Of a DNA stretch of 53,701 nucleotides, positions 1-8,934 are shown piece by piece. The notes under the pieces were generated by a model. It did not search any database, was not told where the DNA came from, and was given only the letters and a program-made list of their open reading frames with translations. The position numbers were made by a program, and so were the translations under genes. This stretch comes from Rhodospirillales bacterium (lineage in GTDB: Bacteria > Pseudomonadota > Alphaproteobacteria > TMED109), in NCBI GenBank assembly GCA_009839325.1, contig VXPW01000049.1, positions 5,258 through 58,958 of the forward strand, given 5' to 3'. Every line of letters starts with the position of its first letter. Position 1 is the stretch's first letter.

Positions 1-149
1 GCGATGAAGGCCCCGATCATGTAGATCTCGCCGTGAGCGAAATTGATCATGCCGATGATCCCGTAGACCATCGTGTAGCCGATTGCGATCAGGCCGTAGA
101 TTGCCCCAAGACTGATGCCATTAATGAACTGTTGCGCGAAATAGTCCAT
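1..149 (-). CDS. livH: Branched-chain amino acid ABC transporter permease LivH, N-terminal part (runs off the left edge)
   Basis: The first 49 residues are present. They read MDYFAQQFINGISLGAIYG, followed by a stretch containing GYTMVYGIIGMINFAHGE, which is the strongly conserved N-terminal signature of LivH-type inner-membrane permeases. LivH pairs with LivM and the ATPases LivG/LivF to import leucine, isoleucine and valine, or related amides and amino acids, delivered by a periplasmic receptor. The ATG at 149 is chosen because the upstream ATG on this strand is in another frame. The rest of the operon lies outside the window. A receptor of the same general class is encoded at 18390-19580, but whether they work together cannot be told from here. 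Confidence 0.9.
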   Translation of the reverse strand, partial: MDYFAQQFINGISLGAIYGLIAIGYTMVYGIIGMINFAHGEIYMIGAFI

Positions 150-278
150 AACGTAGAAATGTGCCCGATCGTCGCCATGGCACATGATCGCTTGGGGGAG
201 ATGGGACTGCAACAATTGGTGATGACGTTCGGTAGGTTACGCTGTCCCGGCCGGCCGCCCATGAACTAGGCGCAAACG

Positions 279-762
<484 letters not shown>

Positions 763-828
763 CTACGCTGCCGGCTGCGCCCGGCTCGTTCTCCCAACCC
801 AACTGTGAGCATGCCGTGGAGGGACCAC

Positions 829-2241
829 ATGGCTTCTGATGTCGAAAACGTTCTCGAACTGATCCGTGAAAAAAACGTCGAGTTCGTCGACTTTCGTTTC
901 ACGGATCCGCGGGGAAAATGGCAACACGTATCCCAGACCGCGAACGTCGTCACCGAGGACACGTTTGCCGACGGTGTGATGTTCGACGGCTCGTCGATCG
1001 CGGGTTGGAAGGACATCAGTCAGTCCGACATGTGCATGATGCCGGACGCGTCCACCGCGGTTGTCGACCCGTTCACGGCGCAGCCGACGCTGATCCTTTT
1101 CTGCAACATCCTTGAACCCACGACAGGCGAGGCCTACGAGCGCGACCCGCGCTCCACTGCGGTCCGCGCCGAGGCCTTCCTGAAGTCGTCGGGCATCGGT
1201 GACACCGCGTATTTCGGGCCTGAGGCCGAGTTCTTCGTGTTCGACGACGTGCGCTGGGACGTGACGATGAATCACACGTTCTATCGCATCGATTCGGAGG
1301 AAGGACCGTACAATTCCGGCGAGGAGTTCGAGGGCGGGAACGTCGGCCACCGTCCGGTCGCCAAGGGCGGGTACTTCCCGGTGCCGCCCGTGGATTCCGC
1401 TACCGATCTCCGCTCCGAGATGGTGACGACCATGGCGGAGATGGGTCTTGAGATGGAAAAGCACCACCACGAGGTGGCGCCTTCCCAGCACGAGCTCGGT
1501 TTGAAGTTCAGCCCCATGTTGCAGGCGGCGGACTCGCTCCAGATTTACAAGTATTGCGTCCACATGGTGGCGCATTCCTACGGCAAGACCGCGACCTTCA
1601 TGCCGAAGCCTGTAGTCGATGACAACGGTTCAGGCATGCACGTGCACCAGTCCGTCTGGAAAGGGGGCGCGCCGTTGTTTGCTGGCGACGGGTATGCCGG
1701 CCTGTCCGAGACTTGCCTGCACTACATTGGCGGCATCATCAAGCATGCGCGCACGCTGAATGCCTTCACGAATCCGACGACCAACAGCTACAAGCGGTTG
1801 GTGCCGGGCTTCGAGGCACCGACACTCCTGGCCTATTCGGCCCGGAACAGGTCAGCAAGCTGCCGGATCCCCTTCACTACGGGGCCCAACGGCAAGCGGG
1901 TCGAGGTTCGCTTCCCCGATCCCTCGTCCAATCCGTACCTGGCATTCGCCGCGATGCTGATGGCCGGGCTCGACGGGATTCGCAACCGAATCCATCCGGG
2001 CGATCCACTGGACAAGAACCTGTACGACCTGGCTCCGGAAGAACGGAGCGGAATCGCGACCCTGTCGGAGAGCTTGAAGGAGGCCGTCGATCGCCTGGAA
2101 AGCGACCACGACTTCCTGACCGAAGGCGGCGTGTTCTCGAAGGACGCCATCGAGGGCTACATCGAGCTCAGGCGTGAGGAAATCCAGCGACTGGATTATT
2201 CGCCGCATCCCGCCGAATTCGACATGTACTACTCGGTCTGA
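829..2241 (+). CDS. glnA: Glutamine synthetase, type I (GSI-beta)
   Basis: 470 residues, the usual length for dodecameric GSI. The enzyme makes glutamine from glutamate, ammonia and ATP. Visible landmarks are [14 protein letters not shown] near the N-terminus, [11 protein letters not shown], the [10 protein letters not shown] metal-site segment, [19 protein letters not shown] and, near the C-terminus, NLYDL. Tyr399 in NLYDL is equivalent to the adenylylated Tyr397 of enterobacterial GlnA, so control by GlnE adenylylation is likely. The ATG at 829 is chosen over the GTG at 805 because GGAGGG (818-823) sits 5 nt upstream and the product then starts [12 protein letters not shown], typical of the family. 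It follows glnB and is followed by two GC-rich hairpins. Confidence 0.97.
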   Translation: MASDVENVLELIREKNVEFVDFRFTDPRGKWQHVSQTANVVTEDTFADGVMFDGSSIAGWKDISQSDMCMMPDASTAVVDPFTAQPTLILFCNILEPTTGEAYERDPRSTAVRAEAFLKSSGIGDTAYFGPEAEFFVFDDVRWDVTMNHTFYRIDSEEGPYNSGEEFEGGNVGHRPVAKGGYFPVPPVDSATDLRSEMVTTMAEMGLEMEKHHHEVAPSQHELGLKFSPMLQAADSLQIYKYCVHMVAHSYGKTATFMPKPVVDDNGSGMHVHQSVWKGGAPLFAGDGYAGLSETCLHYIGGIIKHARTLNAFTNPTTNSYKRLVPGFEAPTLLAYSARNRSASCRIPFTTGPNGKRVEVRFPDPSSNPYLAFAAMLMAGLDGIRNRIHPGDPLDKNLYDLAPEERSGIATLSESLKEAVDRLESDHDFLTEGGVFSKDAIEGYIELRREEIQRLDYSPHPAEFDMYYSV

Positions 2242-2257
2242 CGCTTTCCTGTATCGG

Positions 2258-2322
2258 GCGGCGGATCTGGAACCGCCGCTCACCCTCACTCCGCCGCCGG
2301 TCATCGCTTGATCGGCGGCGGA
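2258..2322 (+). terminator. Two tandem GC hairpins after glnA
   Basis: Hairpin 1 is GCGGCGG (2258-2264) with CCGCCGC (2273-2279) around an 8-nt loop. Hairpin 2 is TCCGCCGCCG (2290-2299) with CGGCGGCGGA (2313-2322) around 13 nt. Both have perfect stems. No convincing T-run follows, so efficiency as an intrinsic terminator is uncertain; an mRNA 3'-end stabilising role is equally possible. Confidence 0.5.
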
Positions 2323-2705
2323 TTTGCGTCCAGGCGCCGCCGTCGAGCGTCTGCCGGCCGATCCAGGCGCCCCCCGACTACAAACTACAGGCGTGGATGG
2401 TGCCTTGAGCGGGCCACCGGAGTGCCGGTGGCCCCTTGCCACCACGTCCAGGGTGCACGGCTGCAGGTGCGCGCTGCTCTCGGATACCGTGCAGGCCTTT
2501 GCGTGCGGGCCGAGACAGTTGTGGTCTGTCTCTCGATAGTTCGCTTCCGTGATCCGCCCCGGGCGGGGCCCAGCGTCAGGGAACCGGCCCGTCGTCTGGC
2601 AGTAGGGCCGTGTCCGGACCGGCGCGCGGCAATCGGCTTGCGACAAGGGTTGCGGCCATGGGCGTGTTAGGGTCGTCCTCCAGTCCGAACGGCGGAGCGA
2701 ACGTC
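2323..2705. other. Intergenic stretch without a recognisable gene
   Basis: Reading frames here are open only because of high GC content and show no family resemblance. I see no convincing promoter or repeat. It separates the glnA hairpins from the orphan TRAP receptor gene. Confidence 0.5.
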
Positions 2706-3818
2706 ATGGGCCGAACTGTCGTAGTCGTGCTTGCGCTTCTGGTGGGTGCTGCAGGCGGTTTCGTTGCATCTCAATGGAACACCGAGGAGCCCACTGTCCC
2801 CGGGGCGGAAACCGCCGGGGGCACGGGCATCGGCGGCGCTGGAGACGTTGCCCCTATCCGCTGGAAGATGGCGAGCGCCTTTGGGAGCCAGTGGCCAATT
2901 CAGGGAGAGTTGGGCATCCATCTGGTGGAGCAGGTTGACCGGGTGACCGGGGGGACGGTCAAGATCCAGTTTTTCGAGCCGAATGCGCTGGTGCCGCCAC
3001 TCGAAATGTTCGATGCGGTTTCGCAGGGCTCGATCGACGCGGCTTGGGCATCCGCGGGCCTGTGGGCCGGCAAGATTCCTGCCCTGCAGTTCTTCACCGC
3101 CGTCCCCTTCGGCCCCGGAATCGGCGAGTACCTGGGATGGCTGTATGCGGATGGGGCCGAGAAAACGTATCGAGACCTCTACGTGCCCCACGGCATTCAC
3201 GCAATGCATTGCGGCTTGCATTCCCCTGAGGGGTCAGGCTGGTTCCGCGAGGAGATCAGGTCGATTGAAGATCTTCGCGGCCTGAAGATGCGCTTCTTTG
3301 GGCTTGGCGCGCGGGTGATGGAAAAGCTGGGGGTATCCACCCAGCTGCTTGCCGGCGGCGATATCTTCCCTGCCCTTGAACTCGGCGCCATCGACGCTGC
3401 CGAGTACTCCATGCCCGTTATCGATCTGAATCAAGGCTTCTACCAGGTGGCCAAGCACTACTACTTCCCGGGGTGGCACCAGCAGACGAGCCTGTTTGAG
3501 CTGTTGGTGTCGGACGATCGGTGGAACGAGTTGTCCCTGATGCAGCAGGCGCAGATAGAGATGGTTTGTGAAGCCAATTTCGTTCGCGGCGCTGCGATCG
3601 GGGAAGCGGCGCAATCGGAGGCGCTAGCCGAGTTGGCGGATCGCGGGGTCCAGTTCCACCGATGGTCTCCCGAGATCCTGGACGCGATGCGAGAGGGCTG
3701 GAAGGAAGTCGTGGCCGAGGAATCAGCGAAGGATGCGGATTTCGCGCGGGTCGCGGAAGCCTACTTCGACTTTCACGAGCGCTATCGCACCTGGGCGGAG
3801 TACGGCTACCTGCGATAG
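2706..3818 (+). CDS. TRAP transporter solute-binding protein (DctP family), orphan
   Basis: 370 residues with an N-terminal hydrophobic segment (about residues 5-21), here a signal peptide or membrane anchor, followed by a Gly/Pro-rich linker. The mature part begins near IRWKMASAFGSQWPIQGE. DctP features include QGSIDAAWASAGLW, the segment IRSIEDLRGLKMRFFGLG and the LELGAIDAAEYSMP motif. This pattern resembles the subgroup that binds 2-oxo acids and related organic anions (TakP-like), but the ligand is not certain. The ATG at 2706 is used because GGAG lies just upstream and the signal segment follows directly. No DctQ or DctM gene is adjacent; the nearest membrane genes are at 8296-10292 beside their own receptor. 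Confidence 0.85.
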   Translation: MGRTVVVVLALLVGAAGGFVASQWNTEEPTVPGAETAGGTGIGGAGDVAPIRWKMASAFGSQWPIQGELGIHLVEQVDRVTGGTVKIQFFEPNALVPPLEMFDAVSQGSIDAAWASAGLWAGKIPALQFFTAVPFGPGIGEYLGWLYADGAEKTYRDLYVPHGIHAMHCGLHSPEGSGWFREEIRSIEDLRGLKMRFFGLGARVMEKLGVSTQLLAGGDIFPALELGAIDAAEYSMPVIDLNQGFYQVAKHYYFPGWHQQTSLFELLVSDDRWNELSLMQQAQIEMVCEANFVRGAAIGEAAQSEALAELADRGVQFHRWSPEILDAMREGWKEVVAEESAKDADFARVAEAYFDFHERYRTWAEYGYLR

Positions 3819-4191
3819 TCGACACATGGGTTCACAGGGGCCGGCGTAGGACGTGAGCCGCCGGCAACGGCGCCTCCGCCCAGTTGCCCGACCGCGGACC
3901 ACCGGTCTTATGGCGATTTTGCGGCACCGGGTCCGGCAGGCGGACCACCTCGAATAGGTCGGTTCATTCGCCGGCGTTCGCCATGAAACTCGGGGGAAGG
4001 GTAGTCAAGGGTCGGCCTGTGCCGATCGCGCGGCCGTCGGCATGCCGTCCGGGAGCAGCCTTGTCGGCGCATCGACGGCGCGCCAGGGCAAGGATCACAG
4101 CGCGCCATCCTTCCACGGCGCGGCCCTGCCTGACTGCGACGGGCCGACCGGTCCGCCGATGCTGCGGCACTTCGATGCGAGTGCCGTTCCC
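3819..4191. other. Intergenic stretch, one small hairpin, no gene recognised
   Basis: GCCGGCG (3840-3846) and CGCCGGC (3859-3865) form a 7-bp stem about 20 nt after the TRAP receptor gene, a possible transcript end. The remainder up to the YbaN-like gene contains no frame that resembles a protein family. Confidence 0.4.
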
Positions 4192-4587
4192 ATGACGAAC
4201 GTACCTGGCGGCAAGTCCAGTCGTTGGCTGTTCCTTGCGATCGGATGGACGTGTGTGGGGTTGGGCTGTCTCGGACTGGTGCTGCCTCTGTTGCCAACTA
4301 CACCGTTTCTGCTGCTGGCGGCGTGGGCTTTTGGACGCAGCTCGCCGCGGTGGCGACGATGGCTGCGCCACCATCGGCGTTTCGGCTCGTTGATGCGAGC
4401 CTGGGAGGACCATCGGGTGATTCCGCCGTGGGCAAAGGGGACGGCGCTGGTCGCGATCTCCGCGGGCTTTGCGTGGCTGGTGTCGGTACGCGAGTGGCCG
4501 CTGTGGGCCCATGCCGTGACGGCTGCACTGCTGGGCCTCGTCGCTGTCTGGATTGTGACGCGCCCTTCACGTCCTCCGTCGTCGTGA
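4192..4587 (+). CDS. YbaN/DUF454 family inner-membrane protein
   Basis: 131 residues. The N-terminal part, WLFLAIGWTCVGLGCLGLV followed by LPLLPTTPFLLLAAWAFGRSS, is the DUF454 signature. It continues with the family's RW..WL..H..FG..M..W segment and two further hydrophobic helices (about residues 73-90 and 96-115), giving four predicted membrane segments. The function of the family is unknown. The ATG at 4192 gives the usual family length, but no clear ribosome binding site precedes it, so an upstream start such as 4159 remains possible. It stands alone between unrelated genes. Confidence 0.8.
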   Translation: MTNVPGGKSSRWLFLAIGWTCVGLGCLGLVLPLLPTTPFLLLAAWAFGRSSPRWRRWLRHHRRFGSLMRAWEDHRVIPPWAKGTALVAISAGFAWLVSVREWPLWAHAVTAALLGLVAVWIVTRPSRPPSS

Positions 4588-4740
4588 CGGGTCCATCGCC
4601 GTACCGGCGGAACCCCATGTGCGCCAGCGTCAGGTGAGGCGCGCCGTGGTTTCGCGTAACTCCCTGAATGGTCTACAGCGGTTGCTTGCCAAAGGTCAGC
4701 CGTCCTGCCTCGGCACCGGTCCGCGCCGGGGCCTTGGACG

Positions 4741-5676
4741 CTACACGGCGGCCATCAGCAATTGGGCCAGCGAGTCCGGTTGGGCAATAATCGCTTCGTG
4801 CGACGCGTCGATATCCACGAGGGAGGTTGGGTTGTCCGGCCAGGCGGCGTTCAGGTCCGCCACGATGGCATCGCAAGTCGACGGGACCACCGTGCGGTCG
4901 TTGGCGGCACGGATATAGGTGCGACGGAGGCCACCGAAGGCCGGATCGAACGTGGCGGTTTCCCCGTAGATCGAAACGGGCGCATCGGGTGTCAGCATGT
5001 TGAGCACGGCCGACCAGAGTGCGTCATCAACGTCCGCAGCGACTGCTTCCTTGGTACCGGCTAGATAGGCCGCATCGGTCGACCGCGGGTCGATGCGCAG
5101 TGCACCGACGACCGCCGGATCCGCGAGAATCGCCTGACCGACCAAGCTGTTGGTGTGCTGATCTTCCAGCGCGAGGTAGGCGCCAGCCGGCTTTCCGGGC
5201 GTCGGCACCAGGGCAGCGACGTAGATCAGGCCCGTGAAGAGATCGGGTGCCTTGGCGGCCGCGAAAGTGACCGGTACGCCGCCCATGGAATGTCCAACCG
5301 CGAAGACGCGCTTGGCGCCCATGGCCCGCGCGTCGCGCGCCGCCTTGACCACGGCATCGGCGTAAGCGTCGATTCCGATACCTGCCAGCCCCGACGGCTC
5401 GCTGGCAAATGCTGCCGGGTCGACGGGTCGTTGCAAGTACGACTGCGGCAGGACGGCAGCAAGGCCGTGGCCGGGAAGGTCCACGGCCACGGTCGGGAAG
5501 CCAGCTGCATGCAGGGTGGGGCTGACCAGACCCCAGCACCAACCCGCGTGCCACGAACCGTGCACCAGCACGAACATCGTTTCCGGGGGCGTGTCGGCCC
5601 AGGCCGTGGTCGTACGGACTGTGGTACCGCCGATGACCGCCGCGGCAGTCCCCCGCAAAAAGTTGCGTCGAAGCAT
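4741..5676 (-). CDS. Tat-exported alpha/beta hydrolase (esterase-like)
   Basis: 311 residues. It begins MLRRNFLRGTAAAVIGG, a twin-arginine type signal, with likely cleavage after AWA near residue 27. The mature part has the oxyanion segment VLVHGSWHAGWCW, the nucleophile elbow VGHSMGG (Ser130) and a late SHE histidine (DIDASHEAI), which places it in the salicylate esterase/HNL-like branch of alpha/beta hydrolases. Substrate is unknown. The ATG at 5676 is chosen over the GTG at 5685 because GAGGTGA lies at the right distance. It is divergent from the AraC-type regulator gene starting 96 bp away, so regulation by that protein is plausible. Confidence 0.85.
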   Translation of the reverse strand: MLRRNFLRGTAAAVIGGTTVRTTTAWADTPPETMFVLVHGSWHAGWCWGLVSPTLHAAGFPTVAVDLPGHGLAAVLPQSYLQRPVDPAAFASEPSGLAGIGIDAYADAVVKAARDARAMGAKRVFAVGHSMGGVPVTFAAAKAPDLFTGLIYVAALVPTPGKPAGAYLALEDQHTNSLVGQAILADPAVVGALRIDPRSTDAAYLAGTKEAVAADVDDALWSAVLNMLTPDAPVSIYGETATFDPAFGGLRRTYIRAANDRTVVPSTCDAIVADLNAAWPDNPTSLVDIDASHEAIIAQPDSLAQLLMAAV

Positions 5677-5772
5677 GTGGATCACCTCACGGTAGAGAGC
5701 GACACGGTTAGACTACGGTCCGGGGGTTCGAACGGTTATGTCGTTTGCGCAGACCCCGGTGTCCACGTTGCC

Positions 5773-6801
5773 ATGAAAAAAGACGGCCCTGCTTCGCATT
5801 CCACGATGGCATGCCAAATAAACGAATACCTTCCGGCCTGTACGGACCGACGCTTCGACGACTTTGACGCTCAGTCAGAGCAACTCACTGCGCATGATCA
5901 GGAGTATGTGCAGTTGTCGACCGGCGCGTTTCATGGCCGCTTCGTTTCGGCGTTCCTCGGCGAGGGGGTCTCGCTCCACCTGGAGACCGCGAACCAGGCC
6001 TTGGGGCAGCGGGTCGGTTGTCCGGAGGGGTTGATCAGCCTCGGCCTCGTAATCGGAAACGGGCCGTCTTTCAAGGCCAATGGCGCTGAACTTTGCCCGG
6101 ACCGGCTGCTGGTGACCAAGCCCGGGCGCGAACTGGTTCTCAACAGTCCACCGGGCGGCCAGATCCTGGCTATTTGTCTCGATCAATCTGCGCTCCGCCT
6201 GGCTGCGGCCGGTGACGAGCCCATCTACCCGCTTGATCCTGCGTTCGGCGGAATCACGGTGATCCGGGCACCGGAACTCGCGGCGCGGGTTCGGGCCGGC
6301 GCAATGTCCCTGCTGCGTGCAATTCGCGCGCAAGGGAGCCAGCTAGCAGGACGCAACGTCGGTCGATCGTTCATCGGCGCGATCGGGGCTGAATTTGCAC
6401 TGCACGACGCAATCCATGACCTGAGACCGGGTGAAAAAGGGCAGGGCGACTATCAGACCTTCGTGACAGCCCGGAACGTGATGTCGACCAGCGTGATGCC
6501 GGAACTGGATTACACGCGCCTGTGCGAAGCCACATCCCGCAGCGTCAGATCCATCCAGCTGGCTTTCGCGAGGCATGCTGGCACAACGCCACTTCGGTAT
6601 TTCCGCGCCATCCGGCTGGCCGACGCACGTCGGGCGTTGCAGTCCCCACGACGGGCACAGCAGACGATCGGCGACGTCGCGGCTGAGTACGGCTTCTGGA
6701 ATCACAGTCGCTTTGCGCAGCTCTACAGGCTGCAGTTCGGCGAATCGCCTTCCAAGACAAGGGCAAGAGGGACGTCCAGACACGTGTGGCAGGCTCGCTG
6801 A
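5773..6801 (+). CDS. AraC family transcriptional regulator
   Basis: 342 residues. The N-terminal about 220 residues form an effector/dimerisation region resembling the AraC-binding-like domain of benzoate/alkane-type regulators. The C-terminal part carries the double helix-turn-helix: DYTRLCEATSRSVRSIQLAF, then TPLRYFRAIRLADARRAL and IGDVAAEYGFWNHSRFAQLY with the classic GFWNHSRFAQLYRLQFGESP ending. An alternative start is the ATG at 5806. The divergent partner is an exported hydrolase, and the 96-bp intergenic region probably holds both promoters; I did not find a clear operator pair. Confidence 0.9.
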   Translation: MKKDGPASHSTMACQINEYLPACTDRRFDDFDAQSEQLTAHDQEYVQLSTGAFHGRFVSAFLGEGVSLHLETANQALGQRVGCPEGLISLGLVIGNGPSFKANGAELCPDRLLVTKPGRELVLNSPPGGQILAICLDQSALRLAAAGDEPIYPLDPAFGGITVIRAPELAARVRAGAMSLLRAIRAQGSQLAGRNVGRSFIGAIGAEFALHDAIHDLRPGEKGQGDYQTFVTARNVMSTSVMPELDYTRLCEATSRSVRSIQLAFARHAGTTPLRYFRAIRLADARRALQSPRRAQQTIGDVAAEYGFWNHSRFAQLYRLQFGESPSKTRARGTSRHVWQAR

Positions 6802-7191
6802 TCCCTGCTCGCGTGTTGCTTTCCAAGCCCCCGAGCACGCGACGGAAACGTTGGGTCGAAGTACCCGGCCGAGTCCATTGACAGACGACGTGACGGCACC
6901 GCCGACTACGGCCCCCCGCACCGGGAAACCCGGACTCGACCCCTGCCGTCAGGTTCGAGACGACGCGTTCCGGTCCCGGCGTGTTGGGCGGGTGAACATG
7001 CCGGCGGCAGGCGGAAAGGACGATTTGCCAGTGCCGGCTGAGCAACGATGGCGGCTGGACCACGCCTTCGGCACGCGCCGTCATCTGGGTCCCGTGCCGG
7101 ATATGCTTCAGGTCCGTCTCTTCGGGCGCTGCCTCCGGGACTACTGGATCCAGGCGTCGCAAGAGGCTCGTGGCGTCGGAGGCGACATGCG
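6802..7191. other. Intergenic stretch without a recognisable gene
   Basis: I see no family-like frame, RNA gene, strong hairpin or clear promoter. A GGAGG at 7178-7182 is the likely ribosome binding site of the next gene and supports its GTG start at 7192. Confidence 0.5.
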
Positions 7192-8223
7192 GTGACGAGA
7201 ATGCATGCAACAGGACTGGCGCTGCTGACGGCTCTTCTGCTGCCAGTTGTCGGGCTGCGGGCGGCGGAGGTCGATGGACCGCAGCTGATCTGGGACGTTT
7301 CGCTCTGGGGCAAGGAACGCGCCTTCACTGCGGGGGTCGAGCGGCTCAGCGAGTTGGTCGCGGAAAAGACCGACGGGAACTGGAACATCGTGCTCCACTA
7401 CGGTGAAGCCCTGTCAAAGGCCAGAGAAAATCTCGACGGCATTTCCATCGATGCGTTCCAGGCTGCAATGTTCTGCAACTTCTATCACCCGCGGAAGAAC
7501 CCCGCGTTGATGGCGCTCACCATGCCGTTCCTGCCCCTGCGGAGCTGGGAGGACAACAGAAACGCCCGTGCCGCGGTTTACGCGCATCCGGCGGTCAAGA
7601 AAGAGCTCGCCCGGTGGAATGCGATGACGTACGTCTCGTCCTACCTGCCACAGTACGAGTTCTTGGGCCGCGGCAAGCCGCCCCAGACGCTTGACGATTG
7701 GAAGGGACTCACGGTTCGTGCCGGTGGCGGGCTTGGGCGCGCGATGAAGGTACTGGGTTCGACGCCCACGAGTTCAACTGCGACAGAGGTCTACACCGGT
7801 GTCCAGCAGGGAACGATGGACGCGGTGTCCTTCCCGTTCTCGTACGGCCACGTCGACTACAAGATCCACGAAGTCACGGAATGGTTCACTTCCAACCTGA
7901 CCCCTGGCACCTCCGACTGTCCAATAGCGTTCTCGATCAACGCCTACCAGAGCCTGCCTACGCAATACAAGACCTTGCTAGATGATGTGAAGGAGGACGT
8001 CATCGCGACCCAAATCCAGGCCTATATCGCGATGGATGAAAAGAATCTGCCGATGCTCCGGCGAGAGCTGGTGGAGATCCGCTACTCGGAAGCCGACCTC
8101 GCAGAGTTTCGTGCCGCTGCCGGCAGGCCGGTGATCGAGGCTTGGATCGAGGAAAACCAGGACCGGTTTGATGCCCGCGAAATCATCGAAGCGATCTTTA
8201 GCGCCGTTGGACAGGCCTACTAG
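7192..8223 (+). CDS. dctP: TRAP transporter solute-binding protein (DctP)
   Basis: 343 residues starting MTRMHATGLALLTALLLPV, a signal peptide with likely cleavage after LRA/A near residue 23. DctP traits are VERLSELVAEKTDGNWNI, YGEALSKARENLDGI, the DDWKGLTVRAGGGLG segment and TATEVYTGVQQGTMDAVSF, where TRAP receptors carry their ligand-clamping region. The substrate cannot be named from sequence. GTG 7192 is preferred to ATG 7201 because GGAGG at 7178-7182 is 9 nt away and the extra residues add the Arg of the signal n-region. It is the first gene of a dctPQM operon; the gap to dctQ is 72 nt. Confidence 0.9.
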   Translation: MTRMHATGLALLTALLLPVVGLRAAEVDGPQLIWDVSLWGKERAFTAGVERLSELVAEKTDGNWNIVLHYGEALSKARENLDGISIDAFQAAMFCNFYHPRKNPALMALTMPFLPLRSWEDNRNARAAVYAHPAVKKELARWNAMTYVSSYLPQYEFLGRGKPPQTLDDWKGLTVRAGGGLGRAMKVLGSTPTSSTATEVYTGVQQGTMDAVSFPFSYGHVDYKIHEVTEWFTSNLTPGTSDCPIAFSINAYQSLPTQYKTLLDDVKEDVIATQIQAYIAMDEKNLPMLRRELVEIRYSEADLAEFRAAAGRPVIEAWIEENQDRFDAREIIEAIFSAVGQAY

Positions 8224-8295
8224 CCGCGCTCGTGTCCCTCGCCTCGTCACGCCGGCCCATGCACCAGTGCGCGTGATGTCCGATCGGGTCTGTTC

Positions 8296-8934
8296 GTGAG
8301 GGACAGTTTTGGCCGAGGTCTGACGGTGGCCGACCAGTGGTTCGGTTGGGTCGAGAGCCGTCTCAACCTCGTGGCCGGTCTGCTGATCTTCGCGCTAATG
8401 CTGTTGGGTGTCGCCCAAATCGTGCTGCGTACCGTGTTCCGGGCACCCATCTTCGGTTACATCGACATCGTCGAGGTTTCCATGGTGGGGTTCGCCGTAC
8501 TCGCGATCTCGTTCGTACAGCGGGTCGGCGGCCATGTTCGAATGGAGCTCCTGGTGGGGCGCCTGAAGGGTCGGACGCTCTGGATCGCGGAAACAGCAGG
8601 GACGGTGCTCGCGGTATTCATCGTCACGGTACTGATTCCCTACTCGTACCGTCATTTCGAGCGAGCTCTCAATTTCGGTGACTCGACGATCGACATCGAA
8701 ATTGTGACCTGGCCGGCCAAACTGGTCGTACCGGTCGCTCTCACCATATTGCTCGGGCGCTTGCTGCTGCAGCTGGCGGGCTACGTCCGCCTCGTCATCC
8801 GTCCCGACCGCGAGCCGGTTGCCGTGCCGCTCTTGAAGGAGGTGGAGGAGACGGCGGCCGAGAACATCAGTCAGACGCGGGACGCGGTACCGCGCGCGCC
8901 CCAGGGTACCGACCACGGCCGGGATCGACCCTGA
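8296..8934 (+). CDS. dctQ: TRAP transporter small membrane subunit (DctQ)
   Basis: 212 residues with four predicted membrane helices: about residues 22-48 (LVAGLLIFALMLLGVAQIVL), 53-74, 95-117 and 142-165. The motif pair FRAPIFGYIDIVEVSM and FVQRVGGHVRMELL is typical of DctQ. A charged tail of about 40 residues follows the last helix and is longer than in many homologues. The GTG at 8296 is the best start seen. Its stop codon and the start of dctM share a base in TGATG, so the two are translationally coupled, as expected for subunits of one complex. Confidence 0.88.
   Translation: MRDSFGRGLTVADQWFGWVESRLNLVAGLLIFALMLLGVAQIVLRTVFRAPIFGYIDIVEVSMVGFAVLAISFVQRVGGHVRMELLVGRLKGRTLWIAETAGTVLAVFIVTVLIPYSYRHFERALNFGDSTIDIEIVTWPAKLVVPVALTILLGRLLLQLAGYVRLVIRPDREPVAVPLLKEVEETAAENISQTRDAVPRAPQGTDHGRDRP

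Noticed and set aside
763-1575. Long minus-strand frame opposite glnA
   Set aside because: Typical shadow in GC-rich DNA; glnA is certain on the plus strand.
3884-4195. Possible gene before the YbaN-like protein
   Set aside because: Arg/Pro/Ala-rich translation without a ribosome binding site or homology; looks like noncoding GC-rich DNA.
5155-5772. Long in-frame extension upstream of the AraC-type regulator
   Set aside because: It reads antisense through the hydrolase gene, has arbitrary composition and no family resemblance; the regulator domain begins after ATG 5773.
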